In this document: positions 11,215 through 20,232 of the stretch, piece by piece
How positions within the stretch are numbered: the first letter of the stretch is position 1
How the letters are laid out: every line of letters begins with the position of its first letter
Source: Gaeumannomyces sp. JS-464
Taxonomy: Eukaryota > Ascomycota > Sordariomycetes > Magnaporthales > Magnaporthaceae
Reading direction: 5' to 3'
Assembly (NCBI GenBank): GCA_002197995.1
Contig: NGZR01000005.1
Coordinates: 2,976,001 to 3,040,000, forward strand
DNA length: 64,000 nucleotides
The notes under the pieces: model-generated
What the model saw: the letters and a program-made list of their open reading frames with translations, nothing else
Database searches by the model: none
Told to the model about the DNA's origin: nothing
Made by a program: the position numbers and the translations under genes

Positions 11215-11355
11215 GTGCCATCCCGGTGCCTGCCGTCTTCATGTTCGTCCCTGGCATGCCCGTCGTCGTGAACCACAACATCCACCAAGGCCTGAAGCTG
11301 GTTAACGGTGCCAGCTACACGGCAGTCGATATCGTCCCCGACAGAGCGCAACAGT
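11215..11355 (+). mobile_element. PIF1/Helitron-like helicase fragment
   Basis: The plus-strand frame across this interval reads [19 protein letters not shown] followed by [15 protein letters not shown]. This matches the conserved C-terminal part of fungal PIF1-like helicases found in Helitron-type elements and their relatives. Only about 45 codons are preserved, with no Walker motifs or Rep domain nearby. It is embedded between a minus-strand unknown frame and a minus-strand reverse transcriptase fragment, so this is a relic in a mosaic of insertions. Confidence 0.6.
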
Positions 11356-11592
11356 CCATATCTCGTACGGAACGCGGTCTTCCACTCCTCTCCCTCGGCC
11401 ATTCGTAGCCGATGGAACACAGCGCGGACGTCCAGCTTGGTGAACCATCGTGCCTTGGTCAAGCTCCGGAGCGTGTTATGGATCAAAGGGAGGGGATATC
11501 GGTCCCGCGCTGTCACCGCGTTCAGCCCTCGGTAGCCGACATAGAAACGCAGTCCTCCGTTCGGCTTCTTCACAAACAACACCCGGCCCCAC

Positions 11593-11623
<31 letters not shown>

Positions 11624-11720
11624 TGGGCTTGCTCGTATCCATCCCTTAGCCATAAGCTCGGTGAGCATCTTCCGCCGCTTCCACGTTCCTCGCCGTCCTC
11701 ATGTTTCCCCCACCCCCTTT
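11356..11720 (-). mobile_element. Ty3/gypsy-type reverse transcriptase fragment
   Basis: On the minus strand the frame contains [31 protein letters not shown] and [18 protein letters not shown], which are classic motifs of the LTR retrotransposon reverse transcriptase, followed by [13 protein letters not shown]. The Asp usually found in the VDYR segment is Gly here. The palm YxDD, RNase H, integrase, gag and LTRs are all missing. A G/C homopolymer (11595-11623) lies just N-terminal of the VLFVKKP segment and is read as poly-Pro. The alignment ends abruptly after RYGL, where a plus-strand helicase fragment begins. This is a dead fragment, not an active element. Confidence 0.85.
11595..11623. 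repeat. Uninterrupted 29-nt poly-G tract
   Basis: Twenty-nine consecutive G on the plus strand, inside the gypsy reverse transcriptase relic. On the minus strand it reads as poly-C (poly-Pro). Such a tract is G-quadruplex-prone and unreliable in length in most sequencing methods. Confidence 0.95.
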
Positions 11721-12399
11721 TTGCACCAGGTCGTGACCCTGTAGGCTGACCTTCCCATTTAGCAGCCGACGACTCTGAGACGAAAGTGGGCCCGAGCCAA
11801 CCAGCGGCAGATCCCGCCGCGAGGTCGTCGGACCCAGTGGGAACCGATTCCCGCAAGCCCTGCCCCACATACCACCGCGCCGGCTGGGACAAGGGACCGG
11901 ACGGTTGAAGCGGTGTCAAATCAACCATACGGAACCGAGCGCTGACTGTACGATGTCTTCAGAGACTGCCATCCTCGACGGAGCCTCGACAAAAACTATG
12001 GAAGACGATCAAAGGACCGCGATCCTGGACAATGGCACTCTTCCTTGATATGTTGTACTTCATTCTGTGGCAATAGGGGAATTGAATCGCATGAGGAGAG
12101 ATTCGGGTCTTTAGGGGTTGTAATCTTTGAGAAGAGTAATGATGGTTTGGTGCTTTCCATAGGAAGCTCGGGAAATAATCGTTGGACATTACCCTAGGTA
12201 CGAGATAATGGCATTGTCAATCCCAGCCGCTGAATCCGATCCGTTGAAACAGCGGGGGTATCCGAGAATGCATTACCCTACATTATTTTCGAAGGCACCC
12301 AGTAGTACGAGTAGTTGAAAGGAGATTAAACCTGCCATTGGATTATATATCTATCCGGAGTCGCAGTCTCCATCGAACCTTGCGAGTGTTACATAGACT
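11721..12399. other. Spacer, no supported gene
   Basis: Short unconvincing frames only. A CCTAGGTA motif occurs near 12192. The retrotransposon fragment may extend a little into the left edge, since a [14 protein letters not shown] sequence precedes the poly-C on the minus strand. Confidence 0.4.
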
Positions 12400-12401
12400 G
12401 C

Positions 12402-12850
12402 CTAAGTGATAGTCAAGGAGTAATCGGTGGTCGTCACGGTCGAGGTCGTCGTCTGCATCGTGTATGTAACGGTCCGGCCGTTCTCGACGTGGGCCGTGCA
12501 GCGCTGGTCAGTGCAACTCCCGGGCCCGTAGCCCACCATCCAGACACGGGTCCCACTTCGGGGGCTCCCGCCGTCTCGGCAGTGCGTGCATCCTCCGGCG
12601 TACATTCGTCCCCAAAGCACGTTGTGCCCGCGGGCAGGGCCCCTGGGGCAAGCAGTAGCCGTAGGCGCAGCATCGGCTCGAGGTTAGGCAGTAAGCCGCG
12701 AACGAGGGTCAGAGGCCAAAGCCCGGTTGCAGTACTGGCGCCCGTCCAGCTCGGGCAGGCCGAGAGGGCGTGCCGTGGCGAGATTAGAGGAGACACCGCT
12801 GCCAGCTGGTCTAGGTCTTGCTTCTCGAGATTTGGACGTCGCCCTGGGTA
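12402..12850 (-). pseudogene. Decayed gene for a small cysteine-rich secreted-type protein
   Basis: On the minus strand successive short pieces in different frames each read like parts of one Cys-rich protein: CCAYGYCLPQGPC, then TTCFGDECTPEDA, then YGPGSCTDQRCTAHVENG with a Thr-rich end (MQTTTSTVTTTDYSL) and a stop near 12402. Upstream, DGRQYCNRALASDP may belong to the same relic. At least two frame changes are needed, and no start or signal peptide can be assigned. This is inference from cysteine spacing and composition. Confidence 0.4.
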
Positions 12851-14762
12851 TCCGTTTTTTGACGAATGTGTCGAGCACCTCGACAATGCCAACTTGCCCT
12901 TCTAGGGCAAGATTAAAATCGGAGACCACCTCGCATAGGATGTAGGAGAGGAAAGCGCCAAAATACAGATGTAGAGCAAAAAAACGCTGCAAGTACACAG
13001 TGTGCTGGGGCGACAAAATGGCAGTGCTGTGGTGATACCGTGCTGCTCGACTGAATCAGCAACCTCAACGTTGACGTTGATCGGGAATCATTCTGGGAAA
13101 GGCATCGCTCGACCGTGTTTTCAAGATACGGTGTGCCCAAATCCGGGTCGCGTTCCCGGATCGGCATGAAGATAAGTCAACGCCCCTGTCAATATTGGCG
13201 GGATCTGCAGCCATTTCCACCAACGCGCCCCAGCCACAAGGCTGCATAGAAAGACCCAGTAGTTTCATGTGCCCAGTTCTCACCATTGCACACGCTAGCT
13301 TGCTCGCAGCAAATTAGCAGCCGGCAGGGTTCGCCAACCGTTGGATTTTACAGCCTCCGCGACGACCTGTCCATGGCCTCTGAAGCCTTGCCATCGCTCC
13401 GCCTTCTGTCCTCCGCCCTGATTAATGAGGGGCTGGGAGTTAAGTCGATAGTGGTTGTTAGGGGAAGCCATTAATGACTGGCGCCACCAGGGCGGAAGAA
13501 GGACGGGGAAAGTGTACTATGCAGCTAATGTAATTAAACGGCACAGAGCCTGGCTCGGCGGAATAGAGATATGGCGTCAAACTGGTGGAAAATATTGGCC
13601 AAAGCAAGAACAAGACCCCAAGCCCGCCAGCCGTATTGCTCGCTCAGTCGCGCACCCTGATCGGGCTCAGTCTCGTTAGTAGAACGCTCACGATGTATTC
13701 CACCGCAACTATTTAACCCGGCGCCAATTCCTCCCGTCTTCGACGCTGCGCTCTCAGCTAAGCTTGTCCTTGGTGGTGCTGATTGTGGGGACGCGAACAG
13801 TCTGGCTGCCTGGGCCTACCCAGCCGTACGTTGTCCGATGCATTAAAAACTGCAGAATGTCTACAGATTTTAATAGTTCTTCGACGGGGCTGTTTTTGCC
13901 TTTCCCTATCCCTGCCAGCTGAAAGCCTCAGAAATTCGCGTGCAATATCCTCATTTGAACCTGGCTGATGTGTTTCGAAGCTTCATTGGTTCTACCGCAA
14001 GGTTCCAGAATCCGTAATGCCAGCTTCGAGTATCAGAGGCGATGAAGATAGTTTGGCGCACGAGGAGTGGCGGCCTGCACCTACCCCTGTGGCTCTTCAA
14101 ATTACCGAAGCAAACAATATTAAATGTCGGAGGCGAATATCGAATCAACGTCCAGCCTGGTAAGAAGGGCGTCAAGAGGGACGACAAGTCGCTCAAGGGA
14201 TCGAGGTAGGGGGTATGAACAGCGGCCTCTGCCAAGATGAGAACGGCCTCGTGTCCCTCTTCGACGAGAGCCTAAACTAGTTGCGCGACCGAGATTTTGC
14301 ACAAGATAGCTCTCGTCTTGCTGGGGATTTGCAGGATGAACAGGTCGATTAAAGCCTTTAGCGACGATGACCGTGTTTGTCAGAGTAAGAAGACTATGTA
14401 CGCGGAGATGATCACGTCGACGGTCTTGACCATGCTGGCGGTCTAGATCATGGAGGTCCCGCTCATCCTCCAGGGACAAGAGCGGCGCCCTTGCCCTGAA
14501 CGTATTGAGCTCCACGGACTCAATGTAGGCTGAGAGAAAGAGAAGATTGTGGCACGGACCGCCTGGCTGTGTGGCTTCAGCCGAGGGATGGGTGGCGCGC
14601 CGGCCGGGCCGGTTGGGCAGACCGCGAAAAGAAATTCGATCTGATTTGCACATAAGAGCTGGCGATGCCAGAATCGTAGGCTGGATCAGGCCTGTTATCG
14701 AACCACCGCTGGACTTGTCCTACCGTATTGTCTCGGCGGAATCGGGTCTCTTGTCAGTCACA
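12851..14762. other. Spacer upstream of membrane-protein gene, no supported gene
   Basis: AT content is higher than in coding regions. Frames at 14120-14653 (minus) and in the same area on the plus strand are Arg-rich or short and lack a consistent coding signal. A 5' exon of the downstream membrane-protein gene could lie here but cannot be shown. Confidence 0.4.
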
Positions 14763-16528
14763 ATGGATGTCTACACCAACCCTCCCGAAAATGCGTACAT
14801 GCTCGGGGTTCCCTTCCAATATCCCCGCGAAACTCAGACACTCACGGCGGTCTCGATTCGGTCATCTCAATATCCACTGGTCATCGCCGCCTACAGTATC
14901 ATCATCCAACTGTGTATCGCCCTACTGTGGCGAATCGTTGCAGAGTTGTGTCTCTTGCATCCTCCGCGCAGCCGCCATGAGTGGGTCGTTCTGGTCGTGA
15001 TCCGGAATGCTTCCGAGCCGTGGACGGCATGCACTATTCTGTTATCGCACCTGGTCCGAGCCGTCTTTCGCCGCCAACACGCGAGAGGAGAGCGTGTCGC
15101 CGTCATGCTCCTCAGCTTTTCTGCTCTTGTTCTTGCGGTAGGTGGCATTCTTGCCACCCTGCTATACACTGAGAACATGAGTCTGGGAAATGCAGCGCCC
15201 GTCTCACCGTCTTCGGTGTATGTACCATACATTGAAGACGTTGCATCATCGACATCTCATCGGATTGCAGCATACTACAAACCAGCCATTCTCCGTGCTC
15301 TAGGAAGCTCTGAAAGCGTGGAGGATAGCACCCGCCGATCGTCAGTCAATGTCAAGACGGAGAGATTTTCGGCTTCCAATGCGACCCGACCCTTGCAGCG
15401 CATCTCTTACGACTACACCATTTCTGCATACGATCTTGGGCTCCAGGCATACCTCGGATTTGCCATCAAAGTCAGTGGGAGTTGTTTCACAGAGTACAGC
15501 TGGTTGCGGCCGAGAACTTCTTCACCACCGGGGTACCTCGACGAATACATCCTTTTCGGGGACGAAAGTCTACGCCTCCCCGTTGCTGGGCCTAAAAATC
15601 CCACTCCCAGCCTCTCATTTATCCCATACATAAATACTTCAGTTCCTCTCGAGACCACGAACCTCAGTTATGCACTCGTGGCGACGACGGCGGTGATGGG
15701 GAGCTTCACCGCCAGCACAGACCCGTGGTATCTCACGGAGAGGGCCCAGGACAACGACGAAGTGCCATACCATTCCATTGGGGTACCTTATAGGATTAAA
15801 CCGGGAAGGCCCGTTCTGTCATGTTGGGAGGACACCGTTTTCTGCAACAGAGAAAACTGCAAGGATGTCTATCACATTGGACTTCCCAAGGGACTCGGCC
15901 ACCATATGGCGCGGCGGCTGACGGTGCCAATGATTGCCGACATGGGGCTGATCGCAGGCAGCTCTGCACTGAAGAGCTACCTGGGCTTGGGCCAGGGATG
16001 GTTCTCGATGCAGGTTCGTCTTCAATGTCGGCTGACATGGAAAGATTGGTCTTGGCGGCCTACCTAGCCACAAAGGAGATCCTTCGAGATGCGGCAGTGA
16101 CGGGAAAGCTCAACGGAGCAAGAAACGTGCTTCAAAAGCCAGATGGCAAGTTGCACGATGGCGCAGCAAATTTTGTCCTTCGTACCGGGGACGTGGTAGC
16201 AATCCGCTTCGACCTTTTGCTGATAGCTCCACCTGCATGTGTTGCTGCGCTCATGACGACCATGGGACTTCGCGCCTGCAAGAGATTCCAGGGGAGGGAA
16301 CGCAGTCCGTGGGCCATGCGGTGGCTATTGCTAGCAGCCCCACAGCTCTTTCGTCTCTTCGACGAAAACTTTTCTGATTCACATTGGAACGTGGGATCCA
16401 CGAGAAGTTGCACGCCAATATTGGAGTCGCTGGACGAGACCAGGCTCCGCAGGCTGGAACCGGGGTGGAACGGTCGAAGGGGTGTTGTGTTCACTGAGAC
16501 AGAACAAGGCCATGCTCTCGACATCTAA
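14763..16528 (+). CDS. Membrane protein of unknown family, one frameshift
   Basis: From the ATG at 14763 the frame gives about 420 residues with a hydrophobic segment near residues 39-66 (YPLVIAAYSIIIQLCIALLW), a second near 117-141 (VAVMLLSFSALVLAVGGIL) and then a long hydrophilic, N-glycosylation-rich region with several Cys (SCWEDTVFCNRENCKDVYHI). At about 16014-16019 the frame must change by one base. Downstream SADMERLVLAAYLATKEIL and a third hydrophobic segment (IRFDLLLIAPPACVAALM) continue to a stop at 16526-16528. The gap is too short to be an intron, so this is a single indel. The layout of two N-terminal helices, a large extracytoplasmic region and one C-terminal helix is common among poorly characterised fungal membrane proteins. 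I cannot name a family or function. Confidence 0.6.
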
Positions 16529-16734
16529 CGAGGTTCACTGTTTGGAAGTGGTTAAGGCGGATGACGGGCAGTGGGACACCGAAGTGGATTAGGCTCCGGC
16601 GGCTGTTTTTTTTTTTTTTTTTAAATGTTTTGGTGAAGGGAGGGCGGGGGGCGGGGGGTGGTCGAGATGCAGGTTGGAAGTCGTGACCCAGGAGGTCAGG
16701 ATATTTTTCTTCCTTTCTCCTAGAGGAAGGCGAG
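16529..16734. other. Short spacer with a T tract
   Basis: Contains a long T run near 16603-16622 shortly after the stop of the membrane-protein gene. This may be part of its 3' UTR or a microsatellite. Confidence 0.4.
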
Positions 16735-17082
16735 ATGGCGGAGCTTGCTGAGGACGACTTCAGACAGTTCTGCGGGATAGCCAAGGCGCTAAAGCGGTCC
16801 CTAACCGAGGTCAACCCTACGATGAGTCTGAGAGGGCTGCAAGGAGAGGTGATTGGTATTATCAAGCTGCAGTACAAGAACACTCAAACAACTCCAGAAT
16901 GCAGCCCCGAGATCGATCCGACACCCTCAACAGCAGTGGCCGGCTCGTCTCATGTGGCCGAACATCACGGCATATTTGCTGCTGCGATGCTGTATGCGAA
17001 TGGTGTGCGGGACCTCCAGGGGCTCCAGAAGTTGCTGCGCCAGCCGCCACCAACCGCCGCCAGCCTCCCTTTGGCACGCTAA
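16735..17082 (+). CDS. Hypothetical small protein (115 aa), uncertain
   Basis: An ATG-started frame beginning MAELAEDDFRQFCGIAKALK and ending QPPPTAASLPLAR. The first 55 residues have a helical, charged pattern; the rest is Pro/Ala-rich. It follows the membrane-protein gene on the same strand by about 200 nt. I do not recognise it, and it could be a chance frame or a fragment. Confidence 0.25.
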   Translation: MAELAEDDFRQFCGIAKALKRSLTEVNPTMSLRGLQGEVIGIIKLQYKNTQTTPECSPEIDPTPSTAVAGSSHVAEHHGIFAAAMLYANGVRDLQGLQKLLRQPPPTAASLPLAR

Positions 17083-18099
17083 AAAAAAAAGCCACCGGTG
17101 ACCTTATGCGGATGGCGGGTCGTCGTGCCACTAGCCCGCCCCGGCGAGAGGTTTTCCCTGGAGCGGGAGGGCTCCCGTCCTGGGAATGGCGTTCCAGCCC
17201 CTGCGGTCAAGGAGCCCGTCAGCGTGACTCTAGCTCCCTGGTAGGCCGAAGTTGAGTTGCCGGAAACGGAGTCACCCCTGCACCGATCACATTGTGTGAT
17301 AATCGGTAGACTGAGTGCTTAACACACCGAGGCCAGGGCCGGTGGCATGAAGGACGGCGTCCAAAACCGCCCAGCTTGGTCATTTTGATGGGACCTGCCC
17401 CTACACTCCACAACGAACAGATGGTCGACGAACTTGCAAGCCGGGAAATTGAGGAGGCGGGAAAATGGAACAATTTGCCACGTAGTCCGTAGCTGCCGTA
17501 CCGATGGACTCGAGCGAAGGCGGCTGAGACGGTTGTGGGCCGTGAGGGATGTTAGTGGATAGCCCGGTAGGGACCTCGCAGGTAATAACGGGGAACGGTG
17601 ACCAGGGGGAGTTGACGGGGCGCCTGGGATATGGTGAATACCGTCTTGGCTTGGACCTGGTGTCGTGAGCTCTGCGCGGACCCGAGACGACGTGCTCGAG
17701 CGGCATACCGAGGTGCAGCTTCTAGTCTCTGCTTATAAGCGTATAGAACCAGATTGAGCAGAGACCGCTAACAGAGTTGTTCCCCTGTACCGGCTTACAT
17801 GCTTGCAACGGGTTCTAGTAGCAAACTGCGAAGTTGGAAGCTTGTACACATGTCACCCTTCTGACCCAACGCCAGCACGACGGACAACCCGCCTGGCTAT
17901 CTTTGCCGTCGGCCAGACAACTAGGAGCCCGCACGTCTTCCATCCACCACGCTCGAGAGCAAGTTCAAGCGGTAAAGACCGACCCTCACTGGATCAGATT
18001 GCTTATCAGCCCGCCAGTCCTGTTAGGGCCCCAACCGAGGCCGTTTGGCGACGCCCCAGGCGATATTCCGCATCTCACCCGGCGGGACATTCCTGCGCT
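17083..18099. other. Spacer, no supported gene
   Basis: One short plus-strand stretch near 17405-17475 reads NEQMVDELASREIEEAGKWN, which looks protein-like but has no start and stops soon after. Otherwise nothing supported. Confidence 0.35.
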
Positions 18100-19000
18100 T
18101 GGCCGGTGTTATCGGCGGCGACCGCGGCCCGCCGAGAAGATGTGACCCCGGCGCTAGCAACGGTGTCGCGCTGCTCCATGCTGTGATTTTCGCTGCTGTA
18201 CAGCTCGTCCTAGTTGCCGTGCTGCTTGCACTGCTGACTTTGTCCGCAACGTCCCTGACCTCGTCTTTTCTGTCGCCGCTGCCAGTCATCAGGGAACTTG
18301 TCGTCCGCGACCCAGACTTTGTAGTCGTCATCTGTAGTAGCGAAAAGGGGTTAGTAACGATGACATTCGGTGGCTCCGGGCTCCGGGTGCAAGGCGTACC
18401 AATTTCGCCCCTTTTTCCACTTCTCCTGGGCCTTTACCTCTTTGAATATCTCCTCGAGGTAGGTCTTTTTTGAGCGTTGCCTAAGTCGTCCCTATCCGTC
18501 AAGAACCCGGACAGGGCTTCGTTTGCCGCCTTTTCGAGCCTGGTCACGTTAAGTTCAAGCTTCTGGATGTCTCGGTGATGCTTCGTGGTCGGCTCTACTA
18601 TCATGCACAGAATATGGATCAGGAGATGAATTCGCTCTGTAAGAAAGGGAACAAATCAGCGCAAATGCAGATATACGTAAAGGCGAAACAGTTTCAGCCG
18701 GAGGCAAACCTTTTTTATACAAGTGATCGGGCTCTTTGTGCCGCACCTCATTGTTCTTCGGCCACCAGTCGGGCGCCCTTCGGTCGCCGCCGATGTAGGG
18801 GTGCGCCGACTGCTTCTTGGGCTCTACCAGCTTGACCCAGGCCTTGGCCACGAGCTTGCAGGCCGTCTGCTGCAAATTTTTGAACCGCGTGTCGTAAAAG
18901 CTGTTGACCTGTCGAGAGTCCGCGATACGGATATGCTGGACGTCCGCACTGGTCCGCCTCTTGCGCTTGAGCGCTTTGCGCCCAAACCCGAAATCGGAAT
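18100..19000 (-). pseudogene. DUF2841 (YDR124W-like helical bundle) gene, degraded
   Basis: Exon 1 (to 18710) encodes SADVQHIRI, QQTACKLVAKAWVKLVEPKK, HPYIGGDRRAPDWWP and VRHKEPDHLYKK. These are hallmarks of DUF2841, the helical-bundle domain of YDR124W-like and subtelomeric hrmA-associated cluster proteins of fungi. A 73-nt intron (18637-18709) joins to ERIHLLIHILCMIV and a short coiled region. At an A run near 18461-18466 one base is missing. The expected continuation KKTYLEEIFKEVKAQEKW lies in the next frame. A likely further intron with a TTACTAAC branch site follows, and then DDYKVWVADDKFPDDW decays into stops. No start codon with a convincing N terminus was found. The molecular function of the domain is not established. 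One indel could be an assembly error, but the loss of a readable C terminus suggests real decay. Confidence 0.7.
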
Positions 19001-19811
19001 GGTGGAGGATGAGTAATTTGAACCCGTGCATGTACATTAAGTGTCAACATTCCCCTCCCTCCCATTTTCGGGGGGCGTGCCAGCGAACATGCAGCCATAG
19101 CCAATAGAGCGGCGTATTGACTGGCAGCACCAGACATGTTGTATCACGGATATTGGCGAGACGGATGGCGGACGTTGAGTTCCCAGTCCATTTCGCGGTC
19201 CCCTTGAACATGCCAGTACTTCAGGAGGAGCGAAATAACGAGTAAAGAAGACCATGGTGGGAAGATAGCAGCACGTGAGATCATGTTTTAAAATGCAAAA
19301 ATTGCAATAAACCGTTTTGATAACTTTTGGGGGAAGTGGATCTTCAGCCGGGAACCGTGGACGATGCAGACTACCAACTGCTTTTATGCACGCTGCTGCT
19401 GCAGGCTGCTGATTTTGAGCCAATACGGCGACGGCGCCAGGAGACCCCTGCCGAGCAATGAACCGCTGACCCACACGTAACTTTTCTTGGCCCGCAAGAC
19501 CACCCGCAGCCTTCGCATCCACCACTTATGTATTCGCCAAAATCCGGTGCGGTGCGCTGTGACAGGTCGTGCACCTCTGAACGCGAACACTGCTGTTGCT
19601 GACACCAACTGACTCTTTGGACCCGCCCGACGAACGAAGGGTCCAAGGAGCTGGGCTGGGTATGATGGAACCACACGCAAATAATGTATCGCCGAGTGAA
19701 CAAGCCACGAGAGTGGAGAGAAGAAAAAAAAAATCCAAGGGGAAAATGTTAAAACAATCTGGGCGAAATCCGGGCCGAGGCATGCGTGAAGAAGCGAAGT
19801 GTGAAAACGGC
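19001..19811. other. Spacer, no supported gene
   Basis: Overlapping frames on the minus strand at 19037-19990 have no recognisable domain and cross the tRNA-Cys gene, which argues against coding. Nothing else seen. Confidence 0.45.
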
Positions 19812-19819
19812 AAAAGAAA
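19812..19819 (-). terminator. Pol III terminator of tRNA-Cys
   Basis: Immediately after the discriminator base the minus strand reads TTTCTTTT, the T-run expected at the end of a Pol III transcript. Confidence 0.7.
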
Positions 19820-19905
19820 AGGACGAAACGAGGTTCGAACTCGTGACCTAAAGATAAGTCGCTTCTTGACTGCAATCTTTCGCTCTACCACTGAGCTATT
19901 CGTCC
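19820..19905 (-). tRNA. tRNA-Cys (anticodon GCA), with a 14-nt intron
   Basis: The minus strand gives the acceptor pairing GGACGAA/TTCGTCC, a D arm with TAGCTCAGTGGTAGAGC, and a T arm ACGAG-TTCGAAC-CTCGT. The anticodon stem AAAGA/TCTTT encloses TTGCAG, then about 14 extra bases (19856-19869), then A. A canonical intron after position 37 leaves the 7-nt loop TTGCAGA with anticodon GCA. The discriminator base is T (U), as required in tRNA-Cys, which supports the assignment. The exact intron boundaries could shift by one or two bases. Confidence 0.88.
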
Positions 19906-20232
19906 CTGGAGGATTAACGATGGCGTGGAGGCTGGAAGGCGGGCAGAAGTTTGCCGAGCCATTTTGGGGTCGGCAGTGGGCCTCGAACACCGGCAGAACG
20001 GGGGACGGGGACTCTTCAGGGTGTCATCATGGAGCTGAAATGGAGAACCTGCGTGTGAATAACGGAAACAAGCTTCAGAACCAGGCGTAATTATCATATT
20101 AAAATGTTAAGAGTAATCCAAGACAGTCATCCAATCATATAAACAGTGTTGCTCAAGCCAGAGAGCCACGGGTATCCCATCCAGGTTCTCTGCCGCAACC
20201 GCCAGGCTTCCCTTTTCACATCCACACCCAAC
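19906..20232. other. Spacer between tRNA-Cys and the multicopper oxidase gene
   Basis: Likely holds the upstream region of the tRNA and the 3' UTR of the oxidase gene, which is read leftward. No other feature. Confidence 0.5.

Noticed and set aside
10473..11642. A single 389-codon gene
   Set aside because: The frame crosses a reverse transcriptase fragment, a poly-C tract, an antisense helicase fragment and another coding piece; it is a chance fusion.
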